Origin: Clostridiales bacterium
Lineage (GTDB): Bacteria; Bacillota; Clostridia; Oscillospirales; CAG-272
Direction of reading: 5' to 3'
Assembly (NCBI GenBank): GCA_016280525.1
Contig: JAEEGW010000099.1
Location: 1 to 5,270, forward strand
Length of the DNA: 5,270 nt
Under the pieces are notes generated by a model that was not told the DNA's origin, made no database searches, and saw nothing but the letters and a program-made list of their open reading frames with translations. Positions 4,830 through 5,270 of the stretch are shown here, piece after piece (positions within the stretch are counted from its first letter, which is position 1; each line of letters begins with the position of its first letter). The position numbers and the translations under genes are program-made.

Positions 4830-5270
4830 ATGGAGCTTTGGCAAATACTTGTCTGCGTAGGCGCCGGAGTCGTCGGCATTGTCATCGGCATTATTTTCGG
4901 CATCATACTCCGCAGATCTATTTCCGAGAAGGCGATAGGTTCAGCGGAAAAGAAAGCTAAAGAGATAGTTGAAGAGGCTGAAAAAGACGCCGAGACAAAG
5001 AAAAAAGAAGCCTTGCTTGAAGCAAAGGAAGAAATACTGCGCAGCAGAAACGAAGCTGAAAAAGAGCTGAAAGAGCGCCGCAAAGAGGTTTCCCGCCTGG
5101 AAAGCCGCGCGGTGGCAAGAGAAGAAGCCCTTGACAAAAAGCATGAGAGCCTCGATAAAAAAGAAGAGGTACTTAACAAAAAGATAAAAGAAAACAGCGA
5201 ACTCACTGCCGAGATAGAACGTATCAAGGAAAGTGAAATGCAGATGCTCGAGCGTATAGCCGGGTTATCC
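4830..5270 (+). CDS. rny: Ribonuclease Y, N-terminal part; 3' end outside window
   Basis: RNase Y is the membrane-anchored endoribonuclease that starts bulk mRNA decay in many Bacillota, cutting single-stranded AU-rich RNA. The 147 residues seen cover the N-terminal third of a family usually about 515 residues long. Residues 6-27 form a single membrane helix (VGIVIGIIFGIIL) followed by RR, placing the rest in the cytoplasm. From about 33 on there is a long charged coiled coil with the characteristic GSAEKKAKEI, EEAEKDAETKKKEALLEAKE and NEAEKELKERRKE stretches. The segment ends at LERIAGLS, which in the family sits just before the KH RNA-binding domain; KH and HD catalytic domains lie beyond the window. 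The start is fixed by the strong AAGGAGGTG site and by the helix beginning immediately. The frame is open to the right edge. The gene has its own promoter and is probably expressed independently of the sigma factor module. Confidence 0.95.
   Translation, partial: MELWQILVCVGAGVVGIVIGIIFGIILRRSISEKAIGSAEKKAKEIVEEAEKDAETKKKEALLEAKEEILRSRNEAEKELKERRKEVSRLESRAVAREEALDKKHESLDKKEEVLNKKIKENSELTAEIERIKESEMQMLERIAGLS

Noticed and set aside
4679..5227. 182-codon minus-strand open frame opposite rny
   Set aside because: It is serine- and phenylalanine-rich, as expected from the antisense of a Lys/Glu-rich coiled coil, and the plus strand clearly encodes RNase Y.

Overview
The window looks like chromosomal DNA from a low-to-mid GC anaerobic Bacillota, most likely class Clostridia (an Oscillospirales- or Christensenellales-like gut lineage is a guess). 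Support: a clostridial-style ABC exporter ATPase, an RNase Y with a strong AAGGAGGTG ribosome binding site, an ECF sigma factor paired with a single-pass membrane protein, and an intergenic region full of small palindromes. No rRNA, tRNA, CRISPR array or transposase gene was seen.

Layout, all genes on the + strand. (1) 1-974: the 3' part of an ABC exporter gene, ending in a complete ATP-binding domain. (2) 975-1489: about 500 bases without a credible gene, made of a mosaic of palindromic repeats. It holds a mirror-symmetric array of mini-hairpins with aattcac/gtgaatt spacers, an 8-bp-stem hairpin, a minus-strand terminator-like hairpin, a G-quadruplex-type G-run cluster, two more GC hairpins, and AT-rich tandem repeats. 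(3) 1490-4580: a two-gene module with a likely ECF-type -35 element, a 157-aa ECF sigma factor, and 9 bases later an 847-aa single-pass membrane protein. The extracytoplasmic part of that protein is five divergent copies of one domain of about 120-135 residues. (4) 4581-4829: an AT-rich spacer with a good housekeeping promoter. (5) 4830-5270: the 5' part of rny (RNase Y), which runs off the window.

The sigma factor and the repeat-containing membrane protein are most simply read as a signalling pair. In this model the membrane protein holds the sigma factor at the membrane through its short cytoplasmic tail and releases it when the outer repeats sense something. This is inferred from gene order, tight spacing and topology. 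The cytoplasmic tail has no recognisable zinc-finger anti-sigma motif, and I do not recognise the repeat domain as a named family. This module is the most interesting item here. The ABC exporter and rny appear to be independent neighbours.
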